From positions 1 through 64,000 of the forward strand of contig BDTR01000053.1 of the NCBI GenBank assembly GCA_002897775.1: a stretch of DNA of 64,000 nucleotides, read 5' to 3'. Source of the DNA: a bacterium BMS3Bbin08 (GTDB lineage: Bacteria; Nitrospirota; Thermodesulfovibrionia; UBA6902; BMS3Bbin08). The first letter of the stretch is position 1. Each line of letters starts with the position of its first letter. The notes under the pieces were generated by a model, which had not been told where the DNA came from, ran no database searches, and saw only the letters and a program-made list of their open reading frames with translations. The position numbers and the translations under genes are program-made. Of this stretch, positions 8,574 to 19,036 are shown piece after piece.

Positions 8574-9674
8574 ATGGGTTTTACTCGGGATTTTCTCGTT
8601 GCTGTCGCTGAAAACTTTGAATTTGAAGGAGATATCCTGGATGTCAGGGAATACGGTTCCGGAAGAATAAATGATACTTTTCTTGTGACCCTTAAGTCAG
8701 GGAAACAGGAAAGGGCTATCCTTCAACGCATAAATGAAAAGGTGTTTGCCCATCCGGAACAGGTTGTGTCCAATATGCGCACTGTTACGGACCATATCCG
8801 TGAACGGCTGAGGCATGAGCAGGGCCGCGGATGGGAAGTGCCAGGAATATTTCCGGCAAAAAACGGAAAAGATTACTTTCTTGATCAGGGCAATTCGTTC
8901 TGGAGGGCCATGAGCTTTATCAATGCCTCCACGTACGATAAAATAAAAAATATCGGTCAGGCGCGGGAGGTCGGCTATGGACTCGGCAGGTTCCACAACC
9001 TTATCAGCGACCTGAAAACTGACAGGCTTTTTGATACGCTGGAGGGATTTCACGTAACTCCGCGATACCTTCATGCCTTTGACAGGGCAGTAGAAGCAAA
9101 GGAGATTAATGAAGGGTCTTCTGAAATAAGATATTGTTTACAATTTGTAAACACCCGGAGAAAATGGGCATCTGTGCTGGAAGACGCAAAAGAACAAAAA
9201 AGGCTGTGCCTTCGTCCCATTCACGGAGACCCCAAGTTCGACAATATCATGTTTGATGAGGCAGGGCTGGCAATCGGTATGATTGACCTTGATACAGTAA
9301 AACCCGGCCTGGTTCAGTATGATATAGGCGATTGCCTGAGGTCCTGCTGTAATTCCGCCGGAGAAGAGACCGTGGATCTTGATGCTGTCCATTTCAGGAC
9401 AGATGTTTGCAGGGCTGTTTTGCAGGGCTATATCCCGGTTGCCAGCAGTTTCCTTGATAAGAGCGATTATGAATTTATTTATGATTCAGCGCGGCTTATC
9501 GCCTTTGAACTGGGGCTAAGGTTCTTAACCGATCACCTGGCAGGCAATAAATATTTCAAGGTGAAAAAGAAAGACGACAATCTCCTGAGGGCGCTTATTC
9601 AATTTAAATTAACAGAAAGCATAGAGTCCCGGGAATCAGATATCAGGTCGATCATAGAGGATCTAAAAACATAG
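8574..9674 (+). CDS. APH-fold kinase, N-acetylhexosamine kinase (NahK)-like
   Basis: Product of 366 residues behind a good AAAAGGAG site. It carries the phosphotransferase catalytic loop HGDPKFDNIMFD followed by IDLDTVKPGLVQYDIGD, which resembles N-acetylhexosamine 1-kinases more than aminoglycoside kinases. The nucleotide-binding N-lobe lies at about residues 20-110. By context with the GT39/GT2/flippase genes it may phosphorylate a sugar for nucleotide-sugar synthesis; the substrate cannot be read from sequence. It ends 29 bp before the mnmG reading frame opens. Confidence 0.75.
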   Translation: MGFTRDFLVAVAENFEFEGDILDVREYGSGRINDTFLVTLKSGKQERAILQRINEKVFAHPEQVVSNMRTVTDHIRERLRHEQGRGWEVPGIFPAKNGKDYFLDQGNSFWRAMSFINASTYDKIKNIGQAREVGYGLGRFHNLISDLKTDRLFDTLEGFHVTPRYLHAFDRAVEAKEINEGSSEIRYCLQFVNTRRKWASVLEDAKEQKRLCLRPIHGDPKFDNIMFDEAGLAIGMIDLDTVKPGLVQYDIGDCLRSCCNSAGEETVDLDAVHFRTDVCRAVLQGYIPVASSFLDKSDYEFIYDSARLIAFELGLRFLTDHLAGNKYFKVKKKDDNLLRALIQFKLTESIESRESDIRSIIEDLKT

Positions 9675-9727
9675 TAATATAGGTAGCAGGTCCGCAGTTT
9701 TTAATGCGTGTAACTTTAAAGAGTGAT

Positions 9728-11611
9728 ATGAAAACCAACAGCGATTACGACATTATTGTCATTGGCGCGGGACACGCGGGCTGTGAGGCGGCCCTGGCGT
9801 GCGCAAGGATGGGCCTTGCCACAGCTGTCTTTACCATGAGCATGGACACCATAGGGCAGATGTCCTGCAACCCGGCTATCGGCGGACTTGCCAAAAGCCA
9901 TCTGGTAAAGGAGATAGACGCCCTTGGCGGTGAGATGGCAAAGATCACTGACAGGGCAGGCATACAGTTCAAGGTCCTGAACAGGAGCAAGGGCCCTGCT
10001 GTGTGGTCAACCAGGGTCCAGGCGGACAGGGCGCTTTACAGGAAGTATATGAGACAGTCCCTTGAATCGCAGAAAGGTATTGACATCATCCAGCAAAGTG
10101 TTAAAAAGGTCCTTCTGGAGGACGACCGTGTCCGCGGGATCAAGACAACGGACCGCGATTACTTTGCAAAGGCAGTGATAATCGCGACAGGCACTTTTTT
10201 GAACGGGCTGATACATATAGGGCTGGAGAGCTTTCCGGCTGGCAGGGCAGGCGAGCCGGCGTCAACAGGGCTGTCAAAGAGCCTGCAGCACATGGGCCTC
10301 AGACTGGGAAGACTGAAGACCGGTACGCCTCCGCGTCTTGATGTGAAAGGCATTGATCTTTCGGTGATGAGCATACAGCAAGGAGATGTCCCGCCTCCTG
10401 CGATGTCCCTGTTCACACATGAGATAACCAACCCCCAGCTTCCATGCTACATGACCTATACAAATGAGAGCACTCATAAGATCATACTTGATAACCTTAA
10501 GCGCGCGCCGCTGTACGCGGGCAAGATCACAGGCATAGGCCCCAGGTATTGTCCCTCAATAGAAGACAAGGTCGTGAGGTTCAGGGACAAGCCCAGGCAC
10601 CAGGTATTTCTTGAGCCGGAGGGGATCGATACGGATGAGTATTATGCCAATGGTATCTCTACAAGCCTGCCCCATGAGGTCCAGGCGGATCTTGTACGCA
10701 GCATAAAGGGCCTTGAGCGCGCTGAGATAAAAAAACCGGGGTATGCCATTGAATATGATTTTGTCTTTCCGACCCAGCTTAAGCCCACGCTTGAGACAAA
10801 ACCGGTGCAAGGACTTTTCCTCGCGGGCCAGATCAACGGCACATCAGGCTATGAAGAAGCTGCTGCTCAGGGAATAATGGCCGGAATAAACGCGGCCCTT
10901 AAAATTAAGAAAAAAGAACCCCTTATACTCGGGCGCCATGAGGCTTATATAGGGGTGTTGATCGACGACCTTATAACAAAAGGCACAAAAGAGCCTTACA
11001 GGATGTTCACTTCAAGGGCAGAATACAGGCTCCTGCTCAGGCAGGACAATGCCGACCTCAGGCTCATGGAAAAGGGCCATGACCTTGGACTTATCAGCAA
11101 AGAGCAGTATGACGCACTGCTTGCAAAAAGGGCCGCGGTAGAGGCTGAGATCAAAAGGATAAGGTCTACGCGGGCCAAACCGGGCGTGATAAACCCTGTA
11201 CTGAAGAAACTTGGAGGCCCAGAGATAAAAGAGGATATTACTTTGTACCGGCTGCTTAAAAGACCGGAAGTGAAATACGCGCACATAGCAGATGTCCTGC
11301 CTGCCGAGAAAGCGCTTCCACAGGAGGTTATCAGCCAGGTGGAGATACAGACAAAATATAAGGGCTATATCAGGCGTCAGGCAGAGGCAGCAGAGAAGTT
11401 CAAAAAGATCGAGAAGAAAAAGATCCCTGAAGGTTTTATATATAAAGGTATCAGCGGTCTGTCAGCAGAGATCGTGGAAAAGCTGGAAGATATAAGGCCG
11501 GTGAGCCTGGGCCAGGCGAGCAGGGTGCCCGGTGTTACCCCTGCCGCGATATCCCTGCTCATGGTGTCAGTGGAAAAACACCGTAGAGAAGAAGTAGAGA
11601 GTAGAAAGTAG
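9728..11611 (+). CDS. mnmG: tRNA uridine-5-carboxymethylaminomethyl modification enzyme MnmG
   Basis: FAD-dependent subunit that, with MnmE, installs cmnm5 at the wobble uridine of tRNAs. Full length (about 627 residues). It has the Rossmann motif IVIGAGHAG at the N-terminus, the signature SCNPAIGGLAKSHLVKEIDALGG, the LKTGTPPRL block, and the C-terminal helical domain that binds MnmE/tRNA. ATG 9728 gives the usual short leader before the FAD motif; an in-frame ATG at 9704 would add eight residues. mnmE is not in the window, and no rsmG follows as in many genomes. Confidence 0.95.
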   Translation: MKTNSDYDIIVIGAGHAGCEAALACARMGLATAVFTMSMDTIGQMSCNPAIGGLAKSHLVKEIDALGGEMAKITDRAGIQFKVLNRSKGPAVWSTRVQADRALYRKYMRQSLESQKGIDIIQQSVKKVLLEDDRVRGIKTTDRDYFAKAVIIATGTFLNGLIHIGLESFPAGRAGEPASTGLSKSLQHMGLRLGRLKTGTPPRLDVKGIDLSVMSIQQGDVPPPAMSLFTHEITNPQLPCYMTYTNESTHKIILDNLKRAPLYAGKITGIGPRYCPSIEDKVVRFRDKPRHQVFLEPEGIDTDEYYANGISTSLPHEVQADLVRSIKGLERAEIKKPGYAIEYDFVFPTQLKPTLETKPVQGLFLAGQINGTSGYEEAAAQGIMAGINAALKIKKKEPLILGRHEAYIGVLIDDLITKGTKEPYRMFTSRAEYRLLLRQDNADLRLMEKGHDLGLISKEQYDALLAKRAAVEAEIKRIRSTRAKPGVINPVLKKLGGPEIKEDITLYRLLKRPEVKYAHIADVLPAEKALPQEVISQVEIQTKYKGYIRRQAEAAEKFKKIEKKKIPEGFIYKGISGLSAEIVEKLEDIRPVSLGQASRVPGVTPAAISLLMVSVEKHRREEVESRK

Positions 11612-11669
11612 AGAGAAAACTGAAAATGAGAGTCTAAAGTCTCTCTGCTCTCTACTCGTTGCCCGCTAC

Positions 11670-12116
11670 TTAAGTTTTAAAGATGAGGTTCAGAAAAACC
11701 CTTATATATCTAATGCTTGAAAGGATCATTGCGCCGCCAAAGCCGATATAAATAATCGATAGATAGGGCTTTGGTAAAGACGAGTGCCTCAAGGTTATTC
11801 CCATTGCCACCATTATCACAATGATCAGGTAGCTCTTCCATGGCTGAAACGCGAAGAAACACACCTTGTCCTTTTTGGAGAGGATGCGGCTGATATTACT
11901 GTCAACAAGCCTTAAAAAACCGAAATGGTGTATAAGCAGGGCAAGAACTACCCCGGCCGGGCCGAAAAGCAGGGTCTTTTGATCGGTCGTCTGCATCAGC
12001 CAGCTTACGGCAAGATTACAGAGGAAGATGCCCACGATGCTCCACACAAGCCCTGAAATGGCGACAAGGAACCTCTTGTCCACCGCAGGGTCGAATTTCT
12101 CAAGTTTAGGGTCCAT
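11670..12116 (-). CDS. Conserved hypothetical membrane protein, four TM segments
   Basis: Product of 148 residues with four hydrophobic spans (about 20-40, 50-70, 92-110, 120-140) and a charged loop. I do not recognise a named family. It stands alone on the minus strand between mnmG and rpmE. The gap to mnmG (11612-11669) is made of degenerate CTCTCTACTC-type repeats. Confidence 0.65.
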   Translation of the reverse strand: MDPKLEKFDPAVDKRFLVAISGLVWSIVGIFLCNLAVSWLMQTTDQKTLLFGPAGVVLALLIHHFGFLRLVDSNISRILSKKDKVCFFAFQPWKSYLIIVIMVAMGITLRHSSLPKPYLSIIYIGFGGAMILSSIRYIRVFLNLIFKT

Positions 12117-12270
12117 AGGGAACGTAATGATTAGATTTTAGCCTTTTCCGGAGTTTCTTGCAATCAGGGGAGGGCCCTGAACCATACGGTACAGGGCAAG
12201 CGTATTGAAAACCTCCCTGTCTTTCTGCTATACTTAAAACCTTGTTATTTTCAATACGGAGGTTATGGCT

Positions 12271-12486
12271 GTGAAACAGGGAATTCACCCGGAATATAAG
12301 GAAGTCAAGGTGGTCTGTATCTGCGGAGAGAGTTTTACCGCCAAATCCGCAGTACCGTCGATACACGTGGATATCTGCTCCAGGTGTCACCCTTTCTTTA
12401 CCGGCAAACAGAAGCTGGTTGACGCTGAAGGAAGGGTTGAGAAGTTCAGGAAGAAGTACGCCAAAAAAGCCGCTAGCAAAAAGTAG
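12271..12486 (+). CDS. rpmE: 50S ribosomal protein L31 (zinc-binding form)
   Basis: About 71 residues. Four cysteines in the C-x-C ... C-x-x-C arrangement (VVCICGESF and DICSRCHPF), followed by FTGKQKLVD, mark the zinc form of bL31. ACGGAGG ends two bases before ATG 12265, which is too close. GTG 12271 has good spacing and gives the family start MKQGIHPEY, so I prefer it. It is followed by its own terminator and then by DUF1385-prfA-prmC-murA, a common order in several phyla. Confidence 0.93.
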   Translation: MKQGIHPEYKEVKVVCICGESFTAKSAVPSIHVDICSRCHPFFTGKQKLVDAEGRVEKFRKKYAKKAASKK

Positions 12487-12502
12487 CTGTACTAACAATC
12501 TT

Positions 12503-12546
12503 AAGGAAACCCGCTTTAATATTCGTGCGCAGGGTTTCCTTTTTTA
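12503..12546 (+). terminator. Rho-independent terminator after rpmE
   Basis: The stem AAGGAAACCC (12503-12512) pairs with GGGTTTCCTT (12532-12541), followed by a T-run. It lies 17 bp after the rpmE stop and ends 14 bp before the DUF1385 start. Confidence 0.8.
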
Positions 12547-12559
12547 TTGGGACGAAAAA

Positions 12560-13453
12560 ATGAAACACATAGGCGGACAGGCTGTGATCGAGGGAGTAAT
12601 GATGAGGTCCCCGGGGGCATGGACCGTTGCTGTAAGAGGGCCTGATAAGGAGATCTTTCTCAAAAAGAAAAGTATACGCGCCCTGCCAAAGATATTTAAA
12701 AAGCCCGTGCTCAGGGGTTTTATCGCTCTTGCGGAGGCCCTGGTCATAGGTATCAAGGCCCTTACATTTTCCTCTGAAAAGGCAGTGGAAGACGAAGAAA
12801 AACTCTCTTCGTTCTCCATGGGGATGACGGTTTTTGTGTCATTTGCGCTGGGTATCCTGTTGTTTGTGCTTCTGCCGCTTTACGGCACCAAACTGCTCGG
12901 GGCGGTGTTTCAGTCAATAGCTGAAAGCTCTCTTGTATTTAACTTTGTTGATGGTATTATCAGGATCATATTTTTTCTCGCGTATATTTTATCCATGAAT
13001 TTCAGCAAGGACATAAGAAGGGTATTTGAATACCATGGAGCCGAGCATAAGACAGTTCATGCCTATGAGGCAGGGGTCGAGCTTACACCCCAAAATATCG
13101 ATAATTACAGTATCACCCACCCCAGGTGCGGGACAAGCTTTCTGATCATAGTCATGATCTTGAGTATTTTGATATTCTCTTTTATTCCCAGGGACTGGTC
13201 TTTTACGTGGAAATTCCTTTCAAGGATCATTCTGCTGCCTCTGGTGGCCGGTATTTCCTATGAGTTCGTGAAGTTCTCGTCAAAAAACATGGGCAATCCT
13301 TTTGTTCGGGCGTTGACAGCGCCCGGGATCTGGCTGCAACGATTGACAGCCAGGGAGCCGTCCCTTGATCAGATAGAGGTAGCTGTCGAGGCGTTAAAAG
13401 AGGTCATAAAGATGGATCCCGCAATGAAACGCAAAGAAGAAGGTAACAGCTAA
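12560..13453 (+). CDS. DUF1385 membrane protein
   Basis: About 297 residues starting at ATG 12560 with the family-typical [18 protein letters not shown]. The frame is open further upstream but that part reads through rpmE and its terminator. It has several membrane spans and the motif [13 protein letters not shown], with histidines that suggest a metal site, plus HPRCGTSF. Function unknown; the gene is nearly always found beside prfA. Its stop overlaps the prfA start (TAATG). Confidence 0.9.
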   Translation: MKHIGGQAVIEGVMMRSPGAWTVAVRGPDKEIFLKKKSIRALPKIFKKPVLRGFIALAEALVIGIKALTFSSEKAVEDEEKLSSFSMGMTVFVSFALGILLFVLLPLYGTKLLGAVFQSIAESSLVFNFVDGIIRIIFFLAYILSMNFSKDIRRVFEYHGAEHKTVHAYEAGVELTPQNIDNYSITHPRCGTSFLIIVMILSILIFSFIPRDWSFTWKFLSRIILLPLVAGISYEFVKFSSKNMGNPFVRALTAPGIWLQRLTAREPSLDQIEVAVEALKEVIKMDPAMKRKEEGNS

Positions 13454-14520
13454 TGCTGCTTGAAAGGCTTAAGGCAATCGAGGATAAGTATAACGAGCTG
13501 ACAAATTTAATGTCAGACCCTGAAGTACTGGCAGATTTCCCCCGGTATCAAAAGTACTCCACAGAACAGGCCGAGATATCGGAGATCGTGGAGAAATACA
13601 AAGAGTACAAAAAAGTGCTTGCGGATATCAAGGATGCCGAGGATATTTTAAAAGAAGGCGGAGATGAAGGATTAAAAGAACTGGCCAGCGCCGAACTTTC
13701 TGAATTAAAGGGGAAAAAGCCGAAGATCGAGGACGCAATCAAACTGCTCCTTATTCCCACTGACCCCCGTGACAAAAAGAACATCATTCTTGAGATCAGG
13801 GCCGGTACAGGAGGAGAGGAGGCAGGACTTTTCGCGGCAGTACTTTTCAGGATGTACTCCAAGTACGCCGAAAGTAAGCGGTGGAGTGTGGAAATAATAG
13901 ATATTAACTCTACCGGGATCGGCGGAATAAAGGAAGTAGTCGCGTCTATACAGGGTAAGAACGCTTACAGCCGGCTTAAATACGAAAGCGGGGTGCACCG
14001 CGTTCAAAGAGTACCGGCAACAGAAGGCTCTGGCAGGGTGCACACGTCAGCAGCGACTGTCGCAGTCCTGCCTGAGGCAGAGGACGTTGACATAAAAGTA
14101 AACGAAAAAGAACTGCGAATAGATACATATTGCGCGTCCGGGCCCGGAGGACAGGGCGTTAATACTACATATTCCGCAGTAAGGATAGTGCACGAACCCA
14201 CAGGTTTGACCGTCCAGTGCCAGGACAGCCGGTCGCAGATCAAGAACAGGGAAAAGGCCATGAAGGTCCTGCGGTCAAGGTTATATGATCTGGAAATTGG
14301 AAAGCAGGAAAAAGAAAGGTCAGAGGAGAGAAAATCACAGGTGGGTAAGGGTGACAGAAGCGAAAGGATCAGGACCTACAATTATCCGCAGAACAGGGTC
14401 TCAGATCACAGGACAGGGCTTACCCTTTACAAACTGGAGTCAGTGCTTGAAGGCGACTTCGACGAAATAATAGACAGCCTTATGACTCATTTTCAGACAG
14501 AGAAACTGAAGGGAATATAA
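13453..14520 (+). CDS. prfA: Peptide chain release factor 1
   Basis: Product of 355 residues, full length. The stop-codon recognition motif PAT is present (RVPATEGSG), which identifies RF1 (UAA/UAG) and not RF2. The catalytic GGQ lies in [17 protein letters not shown]. Translationally coupled to DUF1385 by the TAATG overlap. It is followed by prmC, whose product methylates the GGQ glutamine. Confidence 0.96.
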   Translation: MLLERLKAIEDKYNELTNLMSDPEVLADFPRYQKYSTEQAEISEIVEKYKEYKKVLADIKDAEDILKEGGDEGLKELASAELSELKGKKPKIEDAIKLLLIPTDPRDKKNIILEIRAGTGGEEAGLFAAVLFRMYSKYAESKRWSVEIIDINSTGIGGIKEVVASIQGKNAYSRLKYESGVHRVQRVPATEGSGRVHTSAATVAVLPEAEDVDIKVNEKELRIDTYCASGPGGQGVNTTYSAVRIVHEPTGLTVQCQDSRSQIKNREKAMKVLRSRLYDLEIGKQEKERSEERKSQVGKGDRSERIRTYNYPQNRVSDHRTGLTLYKLESVLEGDFDEIIDSLMTHFQTEKLKGI

Positions 14521-14598
14521 AGAGAAAGTTAATCGTTAAAAGTTAATAGTTATTCGAATAATGGGAAAAATCTCTCTACTTGCTACTTCAACAGACAA

Positions 14599-15510
14599 AT
14601 GAAAGCAATTGATAAATTAAGGGAAATTACAACGTCTCTGAAAAACCGCGGTTTCGGGTCTGCCGGGAAAGAGGCTGAGATACTTGTAAGCCGGTGTTTT
14701 GACTTTACACTGCTTGATATCTATAAGGACAATCCTGATATTGACGAGAACCGGCTGGAGACTGTTGAACAAATGCTGGAGAGAAGGCTGCGGCATGAAC
14801 CTTTGCAGTACATATTCGGGTTTGAAGAGTTCCTGGGGCTTAAGCTATCAATCGGACCCGGCGTCCTGATCCCAAGGCCTGAAACAGAGCTGATGGCAGG
14901 AAAAGCCATAGAGGCCGTGAAACGTGAAACGTTAAACGTGAATCGCAATACAGAAAAAACTGAAAGTCTCAACTCACAATTCTCCATTCACAATTCTCCA
15001 TTCACAGTTCTTGACATGTGTACTGGAAGCGGGTGCCTGGCGCTTGCTATTGCAAAAGAATTCCCGGAATCGCGGGTTATCGGCTCCGACATTTCAGAGG
15101 CAGCGATCAAATACGCGAAAAAGAACGCCGAAATAAACAATATCAATAACGCGGCCTTTCTTACAGGCGACCTGTTCGAGCCGATCGGGAAACAGTTAGT
15201 TTTTGATGTAATTATTTCTAACCCTCCCTATATAAAGAGTAAAGACATACATACCCTCCAGCCCGAGATAAAGGACTGGGAACCTGTTGCCGCGCTTGAC
15301 GGAGGTGAGGACGGGCTTGAATTTTACAGGAAACTGATACCTCAGGCTAAAGGATTCCTGAAACAGAACGGGCTTTTAATGCTTGAACTGGGGATCGGGC
15401 AGGCTGAAAGTGCCGCGGCTATAATGGGGTCCTCAGGCTATGCAGATATACAGACCATAAAAGATTACGCGGGCGTACAAAGGATAATTCAGGCAAAGTG
15501 GAAAAAATAA
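14599..15510 (+). CDS. prmC: Peptide chain release factor N5-glutamine methyltransferase
   Basis: Product of 303 residues. Helical N-terminal domain, SAM motif [15 protein letters not shown], and catalytic NPPY (ISNPPYIKS). It methylates the GGQ glutamine of RF1/RF2. Odd feature: about 28 extra residues (around 113-140) lie between PRPETELM and the SAM motif. They are encoded by degenerate repeat DNA, including CACAATTCTCCATT in tandem, of the kind otherwise seen between genes here. Its last 13 bases overlap the murA start. Confidence 0.93.
   Translation: MKAIDKLREITTSLKNRGFGSAGKEAEILVSRCFDFTLLDIYKDNPDIDENRLETVEQMLERRLRHEPLQYIFGFEEFLGLKLSIGPGVLIPRPETELMAGKAIEAVKRETLNVNRNTEKTESLNSQFSIHNSPFTVLDMCTGSGCLALAIAKEFPESRVIGSDISEAAIKYAKKNAEINNINNAAFLTGDLFEPIGKQLVFDVIISNPPYIKSKDIHTLQPEIKDWEPVAALDGGEDGLEFYRKLIPQAKGFLKQNGLLMLELGIGQAESAAAIMGSSGYADIQTIKDYAGVQRIIQAKWKK
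14930..15010 (+). repeat. Minisatellite-like insert inside prmC
   Basis: Contains CGTGAAAC/GTTAAACGTGAA units followed by CACAATTCTCCATT at 14975-14988 and 14989-15002 and a third partial copy. Reads in frame through prmC. Confidence 0.75.
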
Positions 15511-16748
15511 TAATTGACGGCGGTGTAAAGCTGAAGGGCGAGGTGCCTGTAAGCGGCGCAAAGAACGCCGCCCTTCCTATTATGGCTGCCTCGATCCTGA
15601 GTCCCGGCCAGAGCAGTATTGCAAATATCCCGCAGTTAAGAGATATAACGACCATGGGAGACCTCCTCACCAGGCTTGGCATTGGTTTCCAGGCTGAAGG
15701 GGGCCGGGTCTCGCTCAATACAGAAAACATAAGCTCTGTGGAGGCGCAGTACGACCTGGTCAGGACAATGCGCGCTTCTGTGCTTGTGCTCGGGCCGCTG
15801 CTTGCCAGGATGGGAGAGGCGATCATTTCACTTCCGGGCGGATGCGCCATCGGGGCCAGGCCCATAAACCTGCATGTAATGGGGCTTAATAAAATGGGTG
15901 CTGAAATAACACTGTCCGAAGGTTATATAAAGGTCAGGGCAAAAAGGCTTAAAGGGGCTAATATTTATTTTGATATCCCCACTGTTACAGGCACTGAGAA
16001 CATTATGATGGCCGCGGCCCTTGCAGACGGTGTAACTGTTATTGAGAACGCCGCGTGTGAACCTGAGGTTGTTGACCTGGCAGACGCGCTTATATCAATG
16101 GGCGCGGAAATTCAGGGCGCGGGGACAAATGTTATTAAGATAAAAGGCAAGGATTCTTTAAGGCCGCTTGACTATAAGATCATACCTGACCGGATAGAGG
16201 CCGGGACCTTTGTTGTCGCGGCCGGAATAACCAGGGGTGAGGTAAGGATAAAAGACTGTAACTCTGGTCATATGGACGCGGTTATAGATAAATTGTCACA
16301 GGCAGGGGTTAAGATCGATCAGGAAAAAGACGCGTTAACAGTAAAAGGCCCTGACATGCTAAAGCCAGTTGATATAAGGACAACGCCCTATCCCGGGTTT
16401 CCCACCGATATGCAGGCGCAGTTCATGGCTTTAATGGCTGTCTCCCATGGCACGAGCCTTATTACAGAGAACATATTTGAGAACAGGTTCATGCATGTGG
16501 CAGAGATGAGAAGGATGGGCGCTGACATAAAAGTAGAAGGCGCGACAGCCACGGTCAGGGGGGGCAAAGCGCTAAAGGGTGCTCCTGTTATGGCCACTGA
16601 TCTGAGGGCAAGCGCGTCCCTGGTGCTCGCGGGTCTCGCGGCAGAAGGAACGACTGTTATTGACAGGGTGTATCACCTTGACAGGGGTTATCAGAGGATA
16701 GAAGAGAAATTAAAACCCTTGGGCGCAAAAATAACAAGAGTAAAATAA
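15498..16748 (+). CDS. murA: UDP-N-acetylglucosamine 1-carboxyvinyltransferase
   Basis: Product of 416 residues, GTG start at 15498 inside the end of prmC. It transfers enolpyruvyl from PEP to UDP-GlcNAc, the first committed step of peptidoglycan synthesis. Seen: SGAKNAALP (catalytic Lys), the active loop [11 protein letters not shown] with the catalytic cysteine (so likely fosfomycin-sensitive), and the C-terminal [15 protein letters not shown]. Full length. Confidence 0.96.
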   Translation: MEKIIIDGGVKLKGEVPVSGAKNAALPIMAASILSPGQSSIANIPQLRDITTMGDLLTRLGIGFQAEGGRVSLNTENISSVEAQYDLVRTMRASVLVLGPLLARMGEAIISLPGGCAIGARPINLHVMGLNKMGAEITLSEGYIKVRAKRLKGANIYFDIPTVTGTENIMMAAALADGVTVIENAACEPEVVDLADALISMGAEIQGAGTNVIKIKGKDSLRPLDYKIIPDRIEAGTFVVAAGITRGEVRIKDCNSGHMDAVIDKLSQAGVKIDQEKDALTVKGPDMLKPVDIRTTPYPGFPTDMQAQFMALMAVSHGTSLITENIFENRFMHVAEMRRMGADIKVEGATATVRGGKALKGAPVMATDLRASASLVLAGLAAEGTTVIDRVYHLDRGYQRIEEKLKPLGAKITRVK

Positions 16749-16834
16749 CTCTTTTAATTCTATAGCTTTTTCTCTCTACTTTCTACTCGCTACTCTCTAC
16801 TTTTCTGATATAATGAGCTGTATCAGGAGAACAG

Positions 16835-18145
16835 ATGAAACTTATTAAAGAGACAGGACAAGGCAGCATGTCGCCACAGCTTAAGAAGTTCTTAAGCTCC
16901 CTGGAGAAACGGGCATCCTTTAACTCCGGAACCAGCAAGGTGCGGGCTGTTGTTGAGAGGATCATCAATGATGTCAGGAAAAACGGCGACAAGGCTGTTC
17001 GAAAATATACTGAAAGATTTGATTCAGTTAAAATAAAAAGCCTTTCTATCAGCAAAAAAGAGATCTACGCATCCGCTAAAAAGGCGGGCAAAGAGTTCTT
17101 AAGCGCGTTAAATATTTCAGCAAAAAGGATAAAGACATATCACGAGCTTCAAAAAGACGGGTCGTGGTACTTCTCTGAAAAAGGTGGAAATATTCTGGGG
17201 TGCCTGATAATGCCGATCGAGCGGGTTGGTGTTTATGTGCCCGGCGGAAAGGCGTTATATCCTTCAACAGTGCTTATGAACGTGATCCCCGCGCAGGTAG
17301 CAGGTGTTAAGGACATTGCTTTGTGCATGCCCTTTTCAGGCCGAATAGACCCGCAGGTCGCTGCCGCGATCAAACTGCTGGGCATAAAAGAGGTTTACAG
17401 GATAGGAGGGGCCCAGGCAATAGCTGCGATGGCTTACGGCACAAGGACCATTAAAAAAGTGGACAAGATCGTGGGGCCGGGCAATATATATGTTGCAACA
17501 GCAAAGAAGATCGTGTTCGGCGACGTTGGCATCGATATGATAGCAGGCCCGAGCGAGGTACTGATAATTGCCGACAGTACTGCTGATCCGTCATTTATCG
17601 CGGCTGACCTGCTCGCGCAGGCAGAGCATGATGAGCTGGCGTTGTCGGTCCTGGTCACCAATTCAGAGTCTCTGGCTAAAAAAACAGCAAAGGAACTCAG
17701 TCTTCAGCTTAAAGGCCTTAAGAGAAAAGGCATTGCTAAAAAGTCCATTGATAAATACGGCGCGATAATTGTGACAAAGAGCCTGAACGCGGCGATCGAT
17801 CTGTCGAACCGCATAGCGCCCGAACACCTGGAACTAATGACAAAAACACCTCCCAAACTCCTTAAGAAGATAAAGCATGCCGGTGCTATATTCATGGGCG
17901 AGTGGAGCCCGGTGACAATAGGAGACTACGCCGCAGGCCCTAATCACACGCTTCCAACAGCAGGCACCGCAAGGTTTTCCTCGCCCCTTGGGATACATGA
18001 TTTCATAAAGCGCTCAAGCGTGGTCCATTTCAATCAACAGGGCTTTATGGGTATTGCAAAGGCGGTCGAGACATTTGCCGACCTTGAGGGACTTGAAGCG
18101 CACGCGAACACCATTCGCATAAGGTCAAAAGCTGCCCGCTCTTAG
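16835..18145 (+). CDS. hisD: Histidinol dehydrogenase
   Basis: Product of 436 residues behind AGGAGA. It catalyses the last two oxidations to histidine. Zn/substrate motifs LAQAEHDELA (Gln/His ligands), the catalytic pair in IAPEHLEL, and YAAGPNHTLPTAGTARF are all present. No other his genes are in the window. The gap to murA is degenerate CTACTTTCTACTCGCTACT repeat. The next gene starts 3 bp after the stop. Confidence 0.95.
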   Translation: MKLIKETGQGSMSPQLKKFLSSLEKRASFNSGTSKVRAVVERIINDVRKNGDKAVRKYTERFDSVKIKSLSISKKEIYASAKKAGKEFLSALNISAKRIKTYHELQKDGSWYFSEKGGNILGCLIMPIERVGVYVPGGKALYPSTVLMNVIPAQVAGVKDIALCMPFSGRIDPQVAAAIKLLGIKEVYRIGGAQAIAAMAYGTRTIKKVDKIVGPGNIYVATAKKIVFGDVGIDMIAGPSEVLIIADSTADPSFIAADLLAQAEHDELALSVLVTNSESLAKKTAKELSLQLKGLKRKGIAKKSIDKYGAIIVTKSLNAAIDLSNRIAPEHLELMTKTPPKLLKKIKHAGAIFMGEWSPVTIGDYAAGPNHTLPTAGTARFSSPLGIHDFIKRSSVVHFNQQGFMGIAKAVETFADLEGLEAHANTIRIRSKAARS

Positions 18146-18148
18146 ACA

Positions 18149-18868
18149 GTGGAACTCACCCTTGATAGCATTAAAGATATAAAGCTGTATCAGCCGAAAC
18201 GCGGGTACCGCTTCAGTGTGGACGCGCTCCTTCTTTTTGATTTTATCTCTTTAACAAAACCATCCAGAGGCGTTGAGCTTGGAACAGGCTCAGGCATCAT
18301 ATCGCTCCTTGTGGCCAGGAAATTCAAAAAAGCAGAGATAACCGGGATCGAGATCCAGAAGATGCTTGCCGGATGTGCTGAGAAAAATATTAAACTTAAT
18401 AGAGTTGATGACCGGGTCAGGATCATCAATGAAGATATCAGAAACATTAAAAAGGTCCTGCCTGCCAATAAATTCGATCTTGTATTCTCAAACCCTCCGT
18501 TCAGAAAGACAAAGACCGGCAGGCTTAGCGCTGATAACGGCCGCGCTGTGGCAAGGCACGAGATAAAGATATCGCTTCCTGATATTATTGAGGCCGCGTC
18601 ATACCTGCTAAAGCATGCTGGAAAATTCTATCTGATATATCATCCGTTCAGGCTGGCAGAATTAATAAGTTTGCTTCAGAAAGAAGGGCTTGAGCCAAAG
18701 AGAATGAGATTTGTGCACTCAAGAGAAGGAGAGGAGGCCAAGATGGTCCTGATCGAGGCTGTAAAAGGTTCTGGCACCTGGCTTAAAATAGAGCCGCCTT
18801 TGTATATTCACAAAAAAGGCAAAGAATACACTGATGAGATGAAGAGAGTATACGGCGATTTATCCTGA
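18149..18868 (+). CDS. tRNA1(Val) A37 N6-methyltransferase-like protein
   Basis: Product of 239 residues, GTG start at 18149, 3 bp after hisD. SAM motif VELGTGSGIISLLVAR and the N6-adenine/carboxyl-type NPPF motif (FSNPPFRKT). The N-terminal YQPKRGYRFSVDALLLFDF block is typical of TrmN6/YfiC-type enzymes that methylate A37 of tRNA-Val. Probably cotranscribed with hisD. Confidence 0.85.
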   Translation: MELTLDSIKDIKLYQPKRGYRFSVDALLLFDFISLTKPSRGVELGTGSGIISLLVARKFKKAEITGIEIQKMLAGCAEKNIKLNRVDDRVRIINEDIRNIKKVLPANKFDLVFSNPPFRKTKTGRLSADNGRAVARHEIKISLPDIIEAASYLLKHAGKFYLIYHPFRLAELISLLQKEGLEPKRMRFVHSREGEEAKMVLIEAVKGSGTWLKIEPPLYIHKKGKEYTDEMKRVYGDLS

Positions 18869-18939
18869 AATATTTTAAAACTCATTCATTTTAAGGGGTT
18901 ACGTTCCCAGATATTTTTTATTATAGTGTAAAAAAAATC

Positions 18940-18967
18940 TTGACAAAAAAAGAACATTCGTGATAAG
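18940..18967 (+). promoter_or_regulatory. Sigma70-type promoter for the PEP-CTERM gene
   Basis: Perfect -35 TTGACA (18940-18945), 16-bp spacer, -10-like GATAAG (18962-18967), about 70 bp before the start codon. The ribosome site AAGGAGA precedes the ATG at 19037. Confidence 0.6.
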
Positions 18968-19036
18968 GTTGTTAACACAACACTTTATTTTTGTAAAATC
19001 CGCCCTTTTTAAATAGCTAATATAAGGAGAAGTGTC

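Noticed and set aside
12419-12559. Upstream extension of the DUF1385 gene
   Set aside because: The extension overlaps rpmE and its terminator; the family start is [12 protein letters not shown] at 12560.
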